A stretch of DNA of 64,000 nt from Syntrophaceae bacterium (GCA_013177795.1 JABLXY010000004.1:358001-422000); one strand, 5' to 3'; numbered from the stretch's first letter, positions 25,860 to 34,976 are shown. Notes: generated by a model not told the origin, from the sequence alone. Numbers and translations are program-made.

Positions 25860-26309
25860 TTATTTCTTTGCTTTCTGCAGCTCCCCGTAGCGCCGGATGA
25901 TGACGAAGATTCCCTGGTCGAAGACGCGGATCGTGCGGTTGAGCGTCTCCACCGCCCGGTGGGCGTCGACGGCAGTGACGAAGAGCGCCTGGAATTCCGC
26001 GAAGAGCCAGATGTGCCGCCTCATCATGATCAGGGCATAGATGGCCTCCTCCATGGGGACGCCTCTCCGAAAACACTCCTCGGCATAGTCTGCGAAGTAT
26101 TTTTCCAGCTTCTTGTACGGCTTCTCGTCGAAATAGACGACACGGAAGTTCCTGTAGAAATCGAGGGCGAAGGCAGTGCAGCTCTCCGACTGCTGCACGT
26201 GGAACCAGGGCGTGTGAGGGTTTGTCCTGACGGCCTTGCACCACTGGGCTGCAATCTCTTCGGCGTGCCGCTCCGTCACCTCGAGCAGCTTGTCGGCGAA
26301 TGCGTACAT
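25860..26309 (-). CDS. RsbRD N-terminal-like helical protein
   Basis: A 149-aa all-helical protein (residues about 5-25, 45-75, 85-115 and 120-145). The pattern LLEVTERHAEEIAAQWC and the conserved ALIMMRRHIWLF resemble the RsbRD N-terminal domain used in stressosome and sensor proteins of deltaproteobacteria. No output domain is attached. Family assignment is by pattern only. ATG 26309 gives MYAFADKLLEV, the usual start. Confidence 0.55.
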   Translation of the reverse strand: MYAFADKLLEVTERHAEEIAAQWCKAVRTNPHTPWFHVQQSESCTAFALDFYRNFRVVYFDEKPYKKLEKYFADYAEECFRRGVPMEEAIYALIMMRRHIWLFAEFQALFVTAVDAHRAVETLNRTIRVFDQGIFVIIRRYGELQKAKK

Positions 26310-26378
26310 GTGCGGCTCCCTCCTGATCGTCGTTGTCGTTTCGTCCGGGTCCCTCGTGGGGTTCACGTATGCGCGGGA

Positions 26379-26690
26379 TCACGCACGCAGGTCGATGAGG
26401 CCCCCTTTGCGCGGCTTCGAGCCGATCTCGAAGGTGCCTTCCCGCGAAAGACGGTACGTGGGGGACTCGTCTTTCTGCAGGATGGTGCGGCAGAGGTCGA
26501 TGACGACGGCACCGTGCGCAGGGTCGTGAACAACTGCGAACCCGTCCGGGGGGACATGCGGGGGCTGCGGGAAATGGCCGCGGCGGCCTTCGCCGGATCC
26601 CGCCGGGACCAGCGCCCCCGCAGGGCTGACGCCCTGCACGGCGGTCGCCCGATCGGGATGTCCTGTCCCCGTCGCACCGTCGATTCTCAT
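26379..26690 (-). CDS. Hypothetical protein
   Basis: A 103-aa open frame with coding-like C-terminal half (AVVIDLCRTILQKDES, EIGSKPRKGGLIDL) but a Gly/Pro-rich N-terminus. I do not recognise it. It lies between the RsbRD-like gene and a short gene on the same strand, each separated by about 70 nt. It may be mis-started or non-coding upstream of residue 45. Confidence 0.4.
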   Translation of the reverse strand: MRIDGATGTGHPDRATAVQGVSPAGALVPAGSGEGRRGHFPQPPHVPPDGFAVVHDPAHGAVVIDLCRTILQKDESPTYRLSREGTFEIGSKPRKGGLIDLRA

Positions 26691-26766
26691 CCAAAACCTC
26701 TACGACGGACCCGTCGCCAAAGAGGGGCCGCTCCACCCAACCCCGCCGCCGAACGGGCGTTTTCGC

Positions 26767-26943
26767 TCAGCCCTGCTTCTTCGAGAAAAAGTTCATGAGA
26801 AAATCGGTCTGTGCCGGGGACAGATCAAACTTGAGGGCTGCCTCTTCGATGAGTTTTGCCTTCGTTTTGCCGGTATCCAGGTTGTCGGAGATCCACTTGA
26901 TGGCACGCCTGATCTCCTCTCCCTCGGGCATTATCTGGGACAT
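26767..26943 (-). CDS. Small helical hypothetical protein
   Basis: A 58-aa acidic helical protein (EEIRRAIKWISDNL, SPAQTDFLMNFF). Clear coding bias and a GGGGAAGACC ribosome-like site precede ATG 26943. The longer frame upstream of this ATG is low-complexity. Function unknown; small proteins of this shape are common in deltaproteobacteria. Confidence 0.55.
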   Translation of the reverse strand: MSQIMPEGEEIRRAIKWISDNLDTGKTKAKLIEEAALKFDLSPAQTDFLMNFFSKKQG

Positions 26944-27112
26944 GGTCTTCCCCCTCCCCTCGAGAAATGGCCGGCCCCCGTGACAAAGAACCGGCCGTTG
27001 CGCCCAATATAACGAAAAGGCCCCGTTTTGTAAAGAGAATACCGCAAACGCCACTTGGCAAACCGCGTTTTTTTCGGTATGGTTTTGCCAACACGGATCA
27101 GGGGGTTGCGCG

Positions 27113-28153
27113 ATGGCCGCTGCCGTCTATTTTTCCGAGACATTCGGCGACGATGCAATCGGCCGCCTCTTCGACAAGGCCCTGGCCGACACGGGAGGGC
27201 GGATCGGAAAGGAGGATCGAGTCGCCGTCAAGCTGCACTTCGGAGAGGAGGGAAACACCCGTTTCGTCTCCCCGGCCAACCTGCGGCCCCTTCTGGTTCG
27301 CCTGGCCAGGCAGAATGTCAATCACTTTCTCACTGATGCCAATGCCCTCTACCGGGGCAGGCGCCACAACGCGACGGACCATCTGGAGCTTGCCCGCAGG
27401 CACGGGTTTGGCGCCCTCGGGGTGCCCATCCTCATTGCCGACGGGGAGAGGGGAGAGGAGGAAACGGCAGTCCCGATCGCGGGGAAGATTTTCAGGACCG
27501 TGCGGATCGCCCGCCGCATCGCCGAGGCCCGGGCCCTCGTCGTCGTCTCCCACTTCAAGGGGCACATCCTCTTCGGGTTTGGGGGGGCCATCAAGAACCT
27601 AGGCATGGGGTGCGGTTCCCGGGCAGGGAAGCTCGAGATGCACTCCACCCTGAAACCCTCGATCGGCGAGGGCTGCACCCTGTGCGGCCGGTGCGTCGAG
27701 GTCTGCCCCGCAGACGCGATCCTCCTGGGGGAGGACAGGGCCGTCATCGACCCCGGGAAATGCGAAGGGTGCGCGAGCTGCATCGCCGCCTGCGAATTCG
27801 ACGCCGTCGAGATTCCCTGGATGGCCCTGGCCTCGAGCGCCGTCATGGAGAGGACAGCCGAGTATGCCCTGGGGGCCGTAAACGGGAAACCCTGCGTCTG
27901 CGTGACCTTTGTCAACAACATCGCCAAGGACTGCGACTGCATGGCCGACAGCGAGCTCATCGGGCGCGACGTGGGCATCGTCGCCTCCGTCGACCCCGTG
28001 GCCTGCGAGCAGGCCGCCTTCGATCTGGTGAAGGCCCGGCATGGCGACGTCGACATCTTCAAGAACGCGACGCGGATGGATGGGACCCACATCCTCGCCT
28101 ATGCCGAGTCCATCGGGCTCGGCCGACGGGACTATTCGCTGATCCGGCTGTGA
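27113..28153 (+). CDS. DUF362 and 4Fe-4S ferredoxin protein
   Basis: A 346-aa cytoplasmic protein with an N-terminal DUF362 domain (VAVKLHFGEEGNTRF, HFLTDANALYRGRR, VVVSHFKGHILFGFGGAIKNL in parts) and an internal ferredoxin-type module with two [4Fe-4S] motifs, CTLCGRCVEVCP and CEGCASCIAACEFD. It ends with a conserved NNIAKDCDCMAD and DPVACEQAAFDLV part. No signal peptide is present. The role of DUF362 is not settled; the fold is linked to uncharacterised Fe-S redox enzymes. Confidence 0.85.
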   Translation: MAAAVYFSETFGDDAIGRLFDKALADTGGRIGKEDRVAVKLHFGEEGNTRFVSPANLRPLLVRLARQNVNHFLTDANALYRGRRHNATDHLELARRHGFGALGVPILIADGERGEEETAVPIAGKIFRTVRIARRIAEARALVVVSHFKGHILFGFGGAIKNLGMGCGSRAGKLEMHSTLKPSIGEGCTLCGRCVEVCPADAILLGEDRAVIDPGKCEGCASCIAACEFDAVEIPWMALASSAVMERTAEYALGAVNGKPCVCVTFVNNIAKDCDCMADSELIGRDVGIVASVDPVACEQAAFDLVKARHGDVDIFKNATRMDGTHILAYAESIGLGRRDYSLIRL

Positions 28154-28271
28154 GGCTGCCGGGAAAGGGTCTTGCACAGGGCATGCGCCCTGCGATGAAG
28201 CGGGTACGGTTCGTGCATCAGGGTTCTGAGTCGTCCGGGGCCGACCCGGAAATCTTCCCCCGCCAGGCATC

Positions 28272-29222
28272 ATGGAAAACAACGGACAGAGCGAGAACAA
28301 GACCCGTATTCTGATCGTCGACGACCACGTCGAGCTTCGCGACATGCTGCGGGAGGCGATGGTCATTTACGGTTACGAGTGCCTGACGGCAGGCAACGGC
28401 CGCGAGGCCCTGGAGTGCCTGGCCGTCAATGCCGTTGACGTGGTGCTGACGGACATCAAGATGCCGGAGATGGACGGCCTCGAACTCACGGAGCACATCA
28501 AGCAGCATCACGACGTGGGTGTCATCGTGATAACGGGCTACACCGACGACTACAACTACGAGGACATCATCACGAAGGGGGCAAGCGACTTCATGGTCAA
28601 GCCCGTGGCCATCCCCGAGCTGGATCTTCGGATCAAGCGCGTGGTGAGGGAGAAGGCCCTCCTTCGGGAGCGCAACCTCGCCATGGAGAAGCTCAGGGAG
28701 AGCGAGCAGCGGTACCAGGAGCTGAGCATCACCGACGGCCTGACGAAACTGTTCAACTCGCGCCAGTTCTATGCGGTCCTGCACGGCGAGATCGAGCGCT
28801 CCAACCGCTACGACCACCCGCTCACCGTGCTGATGCTCGACATCGACGATTTCAAGAAGTACAACGACACCTACGGGCATCTCGAGGGCGACCGCGTCCT
28901 GTCGCGGTTCGCCGAGATCCTACGCGATTGTCTGCGCCAGACCGACTCGGCCTACCGGTACGGCGGAGAGGAGTTTGCCGTCATCCTGCCGTCCACGAAG
29001 GGCGAGCAGGGGATCATCACGGCCGAGCGCGTTCGGCTCGCACTGAAAAACGAGATCTTCAGACCGCGCCCCGACACCGAGATCCGGGTCACCGTGAGCA
29101 TCGGGCTGGCCCAGCACGCCAAGAATGAAGAGATGATGGACTTCCTGCGCCGGGCGGACCAGAACCTCTACAGGGCCAAGGCCGCCGGAAAGAACCAGGT
29201 CTGCTTCACGCAGACGACCTGA
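28272..29222 (+). CDS. Response regulator with diguanylate cyclase (GGDEF) output
   Basis: A 316-aa two-component protein that would make cyclic di-GMP. Residues about 10-125 are a receiver (ILIVDDHVELRDM, phosphoacceptor Asp in VVLTDIKMPEMDG, switch Lys in FMVKPV). Residues about 150-316 are a GGDEF domain with the active motif YGGEEFAVILP and the metal-binding DIDDFKKYNDTYGH. No RxxD inhibitory site is evident before GGEEF. ATG 28272 is 118 nt after the DUF362 gene. No partner kinase is seen in the window. Confidence 0.93.
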   Translation: MENNGQSENKTRILIVDDHVELRDMLREAMVIYGYECLTAGNGREALECLAVNAVDVVLTDIKMPEMDGLELTEHIKQHHDVGVIVITGYTDDYNYEDIITKGASDFMVKPVAIPELDLRIKRVVREKALLRERNLAMEKLRESEQRYQELSITDGLTKLFNSRQFYAVLHGEIERSNRYDHPLTVLMLDIDDFKKYNDTYGHLEGDRVLSRFAEILRDCLRQTDSAYRYGGEEFAVILPSTKGEQGIITAERVRLALKNEIFRPRPDTEIRVTVSIGLAQHAKNEEMMDFLRRADQNLYRAKAAGKNQVCFTQTT

Positions 29223-29292
29223 CGCCCCGTCCCTCTCCCCCGCGAAGATCCAAACCGGCCGCCTGAGGGGGAATGCCCCGGCCGCCCGCGGT

Positions 29293-29688
29293 TCATGTGA
29301 AGAGGGCGTCGATCTCCCTGAGAAATTGATCCGGGTCTTCCGTCGCCGAGGCCTTCTGTTCCATGGGGCAGGGGGCCGTCCGCTCGCGGTTCAGGAGGAT
29401 CGGCACGACCTCGCCGGCGGTGAGCGGGACGTCGCGGCGCTCCAAGAATGCCGCGGCCCCGGCGGAAGCCCTCCGGGCGACGATCCGGGCGATCATCCCC
29501 GAGGCGACGGTGAGCTTCGCCGCCGCCAAGCCGATGGCGCGGTCGTGGAGCTCGCAGCCGCGATAGAGTCCCCGGCAGGCCCGGATGCACTCCACGAGGG
29601 GCCGAAGCCCCTCCTTCCCGGAAGAAAAGACCATGCGGTCCCCGTCGAAGAGGGCCAGGCTGTAGCGGTCGAAGTCGGGCGTCGGCAT
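29293..29688 (-). CDS. DUF1893-domain protein
   Basis: A 131-aa protein of the DUF1893 (LAP-like) type: YSLALFDGDRMVFSSGKEGLRPLV, with HDRAIGLAAAKL and a Cys-containing CRGLYRGC. The family binds no known cofactor with certainty. ATG 29688 is preferred because the longer frame adds residues not seen in the family. It lies head-on to the response-regulator gene. Confidence 0.7.
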   Translation of the reverse strand: MPTPDFDRYSLALFDGDRMVFSSGKEGLRPLVECIRACRGLYRGCELHDRAIGLAAAKLTVASGMIARIVARRASAGAAAFLERRDVPLTAGEVVPILLNRERTAPCPMEQKASATEDPDQFLREIDALFT

Positions 29689-29852
29689 ACCGGGTACCGT
29701 CTGGAGGTCCTGCAAACCGGGAGGCCTCCGCTCCCCGTCGGGAAGCGGAATCCGGCCAGCACCGATTTCGGGGCCCCACCGTGTGCATCCCTTTTCAACA
29801 GAGCTTTACCGTACCACGGCCGTCCCCGGTTTTGCACCGGGTTTGTTTTCGA

Positions 29853-30953
29853 TCACGGCTTCCTGTCGGTCAAGGTCCTCACGAGCCTCGCGGGGAGGGA
29901 CTCGTGGATCCGCAGCGCCCCGCGGGGGCAGACCTCGAGGCAACAGAAGCAGCGGATGCATGCCGCGTAGTCGAACCGGATCCGGTTTCCGTCCGTGGTG
30001 ATGGCCTTCGCCGGGCAGTATTCCCGGCACTCCCCGCACAGCGTGCAGGCGTCGTCATCGGCGACGGGCTTGGCGACGAGCCGCTCCCGCAGAAGTCCCG
30101 CGAGCCTGCCCGATGCACGGATGCCGGGGATCTCGTAGTCTCCGACCTCGGGGAGCACCCCGTCGATCTCGATCTCCCCGCCGGCCATGCCCAGTTGCCG
30201 GGCGGCCCGGTTCGTCGGCAGCGCCTCGGGGTCCATGCCGACGAGGGTGCAGACCGCGCGGTCGACGGCGACCGTGTCGGCGCTTCCCATGAGAACCCCG
30301 AGGCGGCGCGGCCTTCCGCTCTTGCCGGGCCCCTCGCCCTCCATGGCGAGGATGCCGTCCAGGAGGGTCACCGCCGGGTTCACGGTGCGGCAGATCTGGA
30401 CGAGAAGACGCGCGAAGAGATCGCGGTTGACACCCGCCCGCATGTGCCACTCGGGCTTCCGCAGACCGACGACGCAGCCGAAGAGGTTCTTCACCCCCAG
30501 GGTGAGCTGCATCATCCCGTGGGTCTTGAGCTTGGGGAGGTTGATGACGATGTCCGCGTCGAGGGCGTCAGCGGCCAGGTCGATCGTGCCGAAGGGCTCG
30601 CCGATGTCGACCTTCCGGGATGCGGAAAACTCGGCGCACTCCACGTCGAGTCCCGCCAGGGCATCGCGCGTCCCGCTGGTTTTCAGGATCCGATCGAACG
30701 AGCCCAAGGCCGGGCTGTCGCCGATCCGGACCCGCCCCCCTCTTGCCAGGGCGTATTCCGCAACCGCCCGGATGACGAGCGGGTGCGTGAGCATCGCGTC
30801 GCCCGGCTTTGCCGGCGAGAGAAAGTTCGGCTTGATCAGGACGCGCCGGCCCGGCGCGATCCCGGCGCCCCCGACGGCATCGAGGATCCCGAAGACCGCC
30901 GGTTTGAGCCGGTCGTAATCGTACGTCGCCTGCCGGGCGATGACCTTGGACAT
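29853..30953 (-). CDS. DUF362 and C-terminal ferredoxin protein
   Basis: A 366-aa protein: DUF362 (RVLIKPNFLSP, VRIGDSPALG, INLPKLKTHGMMQLTLGVKN, VAVDRAVCTLVG) and a C-terminal 2[4Fe-4S] ferredoxin (CTLCGECREYCPAKAI, CIRCFCCLEVCP). It is cytoplasmic, with no signal. This is the third DUF362 protein in about 8 kb; all three differ in where the ferredoxin module lies or whether it exists. ATG 30953 is the clear start. Confidence 0.86.
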   Translation of the reverse strand: MSKVIARQATYDYDRLKPAVFGILDAVGGAGIAPGRRVLIKPNFLSPAKPGDAMLTHPLVIRAVAEYALARGGRVRIGDSPALGSFDRILKTSGTRDALAGLDVECAEFSASRKVDIGEPFGTIDLAADALDADIVINLPKLKTHGMMQLTLGVKNLFGCVVGLRKPEWHMRAGVNRDLFARLLVQICRTVNPAVTLLDGILAMEGEGPGKSGRPRRLGVLMGSADTVAVDRAVCTLVGMDPEALPTNRAARQLGMAGGEIEIDGVLPEVGDYEIPGIRASGRLAGLLRERLVAKPVADDDACTLCGECREYCPAKAITTDGNRIRFDYAACIRCFCCLEVCPRGALRIHESLPARLVRTLTDRKP

Positions 30954-31070
30954 TTTTCTCCCTGCGCCCTGGACCTCGTGGCATCATACCAGAGCGCGCC
31001 GCCGCGGTGAAGCCCCGGAGTCCCTTGTGCTGGGTCACTGCCTGTGTTAAGAGAGCCGACGGAGGCACCG

Positions 31071-32135
31071 ATGGGGGTTCCCGGAAATTTCGTAACGCTG
31101 ACGCACATCGCCATGACGCGGGTCCTGCCCGCCGTGCACCGGTTTCTCGCGGGGTGGAGGGAAAAGGCGATGAAGATCCCCGACCCCGAGCTTCGGCACC
31201 AGGCCCTCATGAGCATCGGGAACAAGACCTTCCACTGCGAAGGCGGCGGGATCTACACCCTGCTTGCGGGGGAGCACGCCCGGGAGACGATGCGCTTCAT
31301 CGTCGCCTACCAGACGATCAGTGACTACCTCGACAACCTCTGTGACCGGGGGACCTCGCGCGACCCGGAGGATTTCCGGGCCTTGCACACGGCCCTGGCG
31401 GATGCCCTGACCCCTGGGGCCGAGCCCGGCGACTACTACCGCTGCCGTTCGGAAAAGGACGACGGGGGCTACCTGCCCGCCCTCGTCCGGACCTGCCAGA
31501 ACGTCCTGAAGGATCACCCGGCGCAGGGGCGGATCGCCCCGCACCTTCACGAGCTCGCCGGCTATTACCGCGAGCTGCAGGTGCACAAGCACGTGGCGGC
31601 CGGGGAGGTCAGGCCGCGCCTCGAGGCGTGGCATGCCGGGTACCGGGACAGGTTTCCCGGTATCCGCTGGCAGGAGTTCTGTGCCGCCTCGGGCTCCACG
31701 CTGGGGGTCTTCTCTCTCGTCGCGCAGAGCTGGGCGGGCGAACTTTCCGATGAGGCCCTGCAGGGGATCAAGGAGGCCTATTTCCCGTGGGTTCAGGGTC
31801 TCCACATCCTGCTCGACTACTGCGTGGACCGCGACGAGGACCGCTTGGCCGGGGAGCTGAACTTCTGTGATTACTACCGCGACGAAGGCGAGATGGCCGA
31901 GCGGTTCATCCATTTCTACCGGATGTCGGACCGGGCGCTCGGCGGGCTGCCGAACCCGGGGTTTCAGCGCATGCTGCTCAAGGGCGTGCTCGCGGTGTAC
32001 CTCTCGGACGTGAAGATGAGCCGCCAGGGCAGCCGCGCGAAGAGACTCTCCAGGCGGCTCCTTCGGGAGGGCGGACCGCTGGCCTGGTTCTTTTTCGCCA
32101 ACTGCTGGATCTATCGCCGGGCGAGGAATACCTGA
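31071..32135 (+). CDS. DUF2600 (YtpB-like) terpene-synthase-family protein
   Basis: A 354-aa all-helical protein of the DUF2600 family, whose characterised member is Bacillus tetraprenyl-beta-curcumene synthase. The Asp-rich first motif is YQTISDYLDNLCDR and the second is the conserved HILLDYCVDRDEDR, both expected for diphosphate/Mg binding. ATG 31071 has GGAGG six nt upstream; a GTG at 31044 is weaker. No prenyltransferase or terpene cyclase gene is close, so the substrate is unknown. Confidence 0.78.
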   Translation: MGVPGNFVTLTHIAMTRVLPAVHRFLAGWREKAMKIPDPELRHQALMSIGNKTFHCEGGGIYTLLAGEHARETMRFIVAYQTISDYLDNLCDRGTSRDPEDFRALHTALADALTPGAEPGDYYRCRSEKDDGGYLPALVRTCQNVLKDHPAQGRIAPHLHELAGYYRELQVHKHVAAGEVRPRLEAWHAGYRDRFPGIRWQEFCAASGSTLGVFSLVAQSWAGELSDEALQGIKEAYFPWVQGLHILLDYCVDRDEDRLAGELNFCDYYRDEGEMAERFIHFYRMSDRALGGLPNPGFQRMLLKGVLAVYLSDVKMSRQGSRAKRLSRRLLREGGPLAWFFFANCWIYRRARNT

Positions 32136-32339
32136 CGGACCCCGGCAGGAGGTCAATCCGTCAGGCCGGGAAAGGAAGAAGGTGAGAGGGAAAGACGGGT
32201 TGATGGATGCCCCTGCAGCCTGGCCGGAAAGCCGGAAACCCGTTTTGCCTTTTCCAGATCCATGCTAGATTGTTCAAAAATGCGGCCCCGGCTCACCCCG
32301 TGCCGCCTGATTCAATTCGGCTTGCAAAGGAGGATGTGC

Positions 32340-32924
32340 ATGAAACTCAAGGTCGGACAGAAAGCCCCCAACTTCACCCTGCCGAGTCATCTCGACAGGA
32401 AGGTGACCCTCTCGAAGTGCCTCGGCAAGGGCCCTGTCGTCATCGCGTTCTTCCCCCTGGCCTGGACGCCGGTCTGAACGAATCAGCTTCCCTCGTACGA
32501 GGCCGAGATGGCCAAGTTCGAGGAGCTCAATGCCCAGGTCCTGGGCATCAGCGTCGATCACGTCCCCTGCCTCAAGGCCTGGGCGGAGAGCCTCGGCGGG
32601 ATTTCCTTCCCGCTGCTCAGCGATTTCTGCCCCCAGGCCGCCGTTGCGAAAAAGTACGGCGTCAAGAGAAAGGAGGGGTTCTCGGAGCGGGCGATCTTCG
32701 TCCTCGACAGGTACGGGATCATCCGCTACATCGACATCCACGACATCGACGACCGGCCCAAGAACAAGGTCCTGTTCGCCGAGCTCAAGAAGGTGATCCG
32801 GCTGGAAAGCGAGCTGGAGAAGGTCGCAGCAGCGAAACGAAGACCCGGGGCGAAAAAGGCCCGCAGGGAAACGGGCCCCCTACGCCCCTCGTCGATTGAA
32901 AAGAAGTCACCCAGGCAGCCATGA
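32340..32924 (+). CDS. Peroxiredoxin, predicted selenoprotein (UGA at Sec46)
   Basis: Predicted 194-aa peroxiredoxin of the AhpC/TSA superfamily. From ATG 32340 (AAAGGAGG 7 nt upstream) the frame reads KVGQKAPNFTLPSHLDRKV, FFPLAWTPV, UGA (32475-32477), then TNQLPSYEAEM. The UGA stands exactly where the peroxidatic cysteine of TPVCT lies, so this is predicted to be selenocysteine. Sec-peroxiredoxins of this kind are known in deltaproteobacteria and other anaerobes. The frame continues through VLGISVDH and AIFVLDRYG. A C27 is also present in the first domain. The end overlaps panE by 4 nt. Confidence 0.85.
32501..32513 (+). promoter_or_regulatory. Candidate bacterial SECIS hairpin of the peroxiredoxin gene
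   Basis: A 4-bp stem GGCC/GGCC with loop GAGAT (G first) beginning 27 nt after the UGA. Shorter than the other candidates, so weaker, and seen by eye only. Confidence 0.4.
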
Positions 32925-33850
32925 ACCCTCCCATTGAAACCATCGCCATCATCGGCGCCGGGGCCCTCGGGGCGGCCTACGGCAGCATCCTCTACGACAT
33001 GGACCCGAAGTGCGTCTGCTTCATCGCAGGCGGCCCCCGGTTCGAAAAGCTGAAGCGCGACGGCGTCGTCGTGAACGGCAGGCGCTACGCGATCGCCGTG
33101 GTGAGACCCGAAGAGGCCGCCCCGGCGGACCTGCTCATCGTGGCCGTCAAGCACTACCATCTGGACCAGGCCATCGCCGAGATGAAGCATGCCGTCGGCC
33201 CCGCGACGACGGTCCTCTCCGTCATGAACGGCATCGACAGCGAGGAGCGCATCGGCGCGGTCTACGGCATGGACCGGGTGGTCTACGGCCTCACCCTCGG
33301 GATCGACGCCGTGCGGGAGGGCAACAGCGTCCGCTACACCAACCAGGGGCGCATCTTCTTCGGCGAGGCGAAGAACCCCTCCATGACGGAACGGGTCCGG
33401 CGCATCCACGAACTGTTCGACCGCGCAGGGATCGCCCACGTGATCCCCCCGGACATGATCCGCAGCCTCTGGTTCAAGTTCATGGTCAACGTGGGTGCCA
33501 ACCAAGCCTCGGCCGTCCTGCGGGCGAATTACGGGACCCTCCGGACGTCCCCCGAGGCCAGGGAGCTCATGGATTCAGCCATGCGGGAGGTCATCGCGCT
33601 GGCCGGGGCCCTGAAGGTGGATCTCTCCGAGAAGGACATCGGGGAATGGTACAAGGTCCTCGAAGGGCTCGGCGCAGACGGCAAGACCTCCATGTTCCAG
33701 GATGTCGAGGCCGGGCGGAAAACCGAGGTGGAAATGCTTGCCGGAACGGTCATCGAACTCGGGGAGCGTCACGGGATTGCGACGCCGGTGAACCGGCGCC
33801 TCTTCGACGAACTGAAACGGATCGAGGCCGAATCGGGGGCGAGGGCCTGA
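32921..33850 (+). CDS. panE: 2-dehydropantoate 2-reductase (ApbA/PanE family)
   Basis: NADPH-dependent reductase of 309 aa. The N-terminal Rossmann motif is IIGAGALGAAYG, followed by DLLIVAVKHYHL and SVMNGIDSEERIGAVYG. The C-terminal helical domain has the catalytic Lys/Asn pattern in WFKFMVNVGANQASAV and SMFQDVEAGRKTEVEML. The size and motifs fit ketopantoate reductase; other ApbA-family substrates remain possible. ATG 32921 overlaps the peroxiredoxin stop, so both genes form an operon. Confidence 0.87.
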   Translation: MNPPIETIAIIGAGALGAAYGSILYDMDPKCVCFIAGGPRFEKLKRDGVVVNGRRYAIAVVRPEEAAPADLLIVAVKHYHLDQAIAEMKHAVGPATTVLSVMNGIDSEERIGAVYGMDRVVYGLTLGIDAVREGNSVRYTNQGRIFFGEAKNPSMTERVRRIHELFDRAGIAHVIPPDMIRSLWFKFMVNVGANQASAVLRANYGTLRTSPEARELMDSAMREVIALAGALKVDLSEKDIGEWYKVLEGLGADGKTSMFQDVEAGRKTEVEMLAGTVIELGERHGIATPVNRRLFDELKRIEAESGARA

Positions 33851-33862
33851 AAGGGGGCGTTC

Positions 33863-34417
33863 ATGAAGCGGGCGCTGCTGCTGGTGGACATCCAGAACGA
33901 CTACTTCACGGGCGGGGCCATGCCGCTCGTGGGCATGGAGGCGGCGGCCGGAAAGGCAAGTATGCTCCTTGAACTGTTTCGAAATCGGTCCGAGCCCGTC
34001 TTTCACATCCGGCATGTCTCGAAGCGCCCCGGGGCGACCTTCTTCCTGCCCGGGACGGAAGGGGCCGAGATTCACCCCGCCGTCGAGCCGCTTCCGGGGG
34101 AGCCGGTGCTGACCAAGGTTTTCCCGAACAGCTTCCGGGGCACGGACCTCCAGGACTTGCTGCGCAAGGAAGGAGTGGGGCATCTCGTCATCTGCGGCGC
34201 CATGTCCCACATGTGCATCGACGCCACCGCGAGGGCGGCCTTCGACCTGGGGTTCCGGTGCACCGTCGTCGAGGACGCCTGCGCCACGAGAAATCTCGCC
34301 TTCAAGGGAGAGTCCGTCCCGGCCTGGGCCGTCCACGGCGCCTTCATGGCGGCCCTGCAGGGGATCTACGCGGAGGTGGTGTCGGCCGGCGGGTTCATGA
34401 CATCCGTGCAGGGCTGA
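33863..34417 (+). CDS. Isochorismatase-family cysteine hydrolase
   Basis: A 184-aa cysteine hydrolase with the triad Asp in LLLVDIQNDYF, Lys in VLTKVFPNSF, and nucleophile Cys in GAMSHMCIDATARAA. The pattern is of the nicotinamidase/isochorismatase superfamily, closest in layout to bacterial YcaC/YwoC-like hydrolases; the amide substrate is unknown. It begins 12 nt after panE, as the third gene of the operon. Confidence 0.85.
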   Translation: MKRALLLVDIQNDYFTGGAMPLVGMEAAAGKASMLLELFRNRSEPVFHIRHVSKRPGATFFLPGTEGAEIHPAVEPLPGEPVLTKVFPNSFRGTDLQDLLRKEGVGHLVICGAMSHMCIDATARAAFDLGFRCTVVEDACATRNLAFKGESVPAWAVHGAFMAALQGIYAEVVSAGGFMTSVQG

Positions 34418-34432
34418 GGCGGCCGGGGCCCC

Positions 34433-34957
34433 TCACTCCTCCCGGTAGAGCGGGAACAGGTTGGCCGCCCCTGTGCCTGCCGCACCGCCGGATTCGGCAA
34501 GGATCTCCTCGAGGATCTCCGCCGCGCCGCGCACGTACCCGGGGCAGACGGTCCGGAAGATGTTTTTCTGCCTTGCGACGGCAAGCCCCTCGGGCCTGCT
34601 CACGTCGACCCCCATCAGTTCCCGGCACTCCAGCGACCCATGGCGCCGCCTGAACATCTCCGCGAAGCGGCGCACGACCTCGTAGGAGCGCTCCTTCTGC
34701 TGCTGGTCGTCCGCCCTCGTCATGCCGTGGAGAAGGCCGATGACCATGTAGGCCCCCGTCACGGCCCCGCAGGTCCCCGCCATGCGGCCCATGCCGCTGC
34801 CGAACCCGCCGGCCACCTTCAGCGCCGTCTCGCGGTCCATTCCCAGTTCCGGCCCGTAGGTCGCCAGGATCGCCTGGGCGCAGCTGAAGCCGCTCTGATG
34901 CCGTTTTACCGCTTCTTCGACGCGCCGCTCTTTCACCTCAGCTTCCTCCCCTTTCAT
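34433..34957 (-). CDS. C_GCAxxG_C_C family redox protein
   Basis: A 174-aa member of the C_GCAxxG_C_C family. The first Cys is in FSCAQAILATYGP, the second is in AGTCGAVTGAYMVIGLLHG (the GCAxxG-like motif reads TCGAVTG), the next in GSLECRELMG, and the last in RTVCPGYVRGA. These positions can be selenocysteine in other members but all are Cys codons here. A redox role is inferred. It is 20 nt downstream (same strand) of nrdJ. Confidence 0.75.
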   Translation of the reverse strand: MKGEEAEVKERRVEEAVKRHQSGFSCAQAILATYGPELGMDRETALKVAGGFGSGMGRMAGTCGAVTGAYMVIGLLHGMTRADDQQQKERSYEVVRRFAEMFRRRHGSLECRELMGVDVSRPEGLAVARQKNIFRTVCPGYVRGAAEILEEILAESGGAAGTGAANLFPLYREE

Positions 34958-34976
34958 CTTTGCCCTGTGCCTTCGC

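Noticed and set aside
34433-34957. Selenocysteine in the C_GCAxxG_C_C protein
   Set aside because: All conserved positions are Cys codons and no in-frame UGA occurs.
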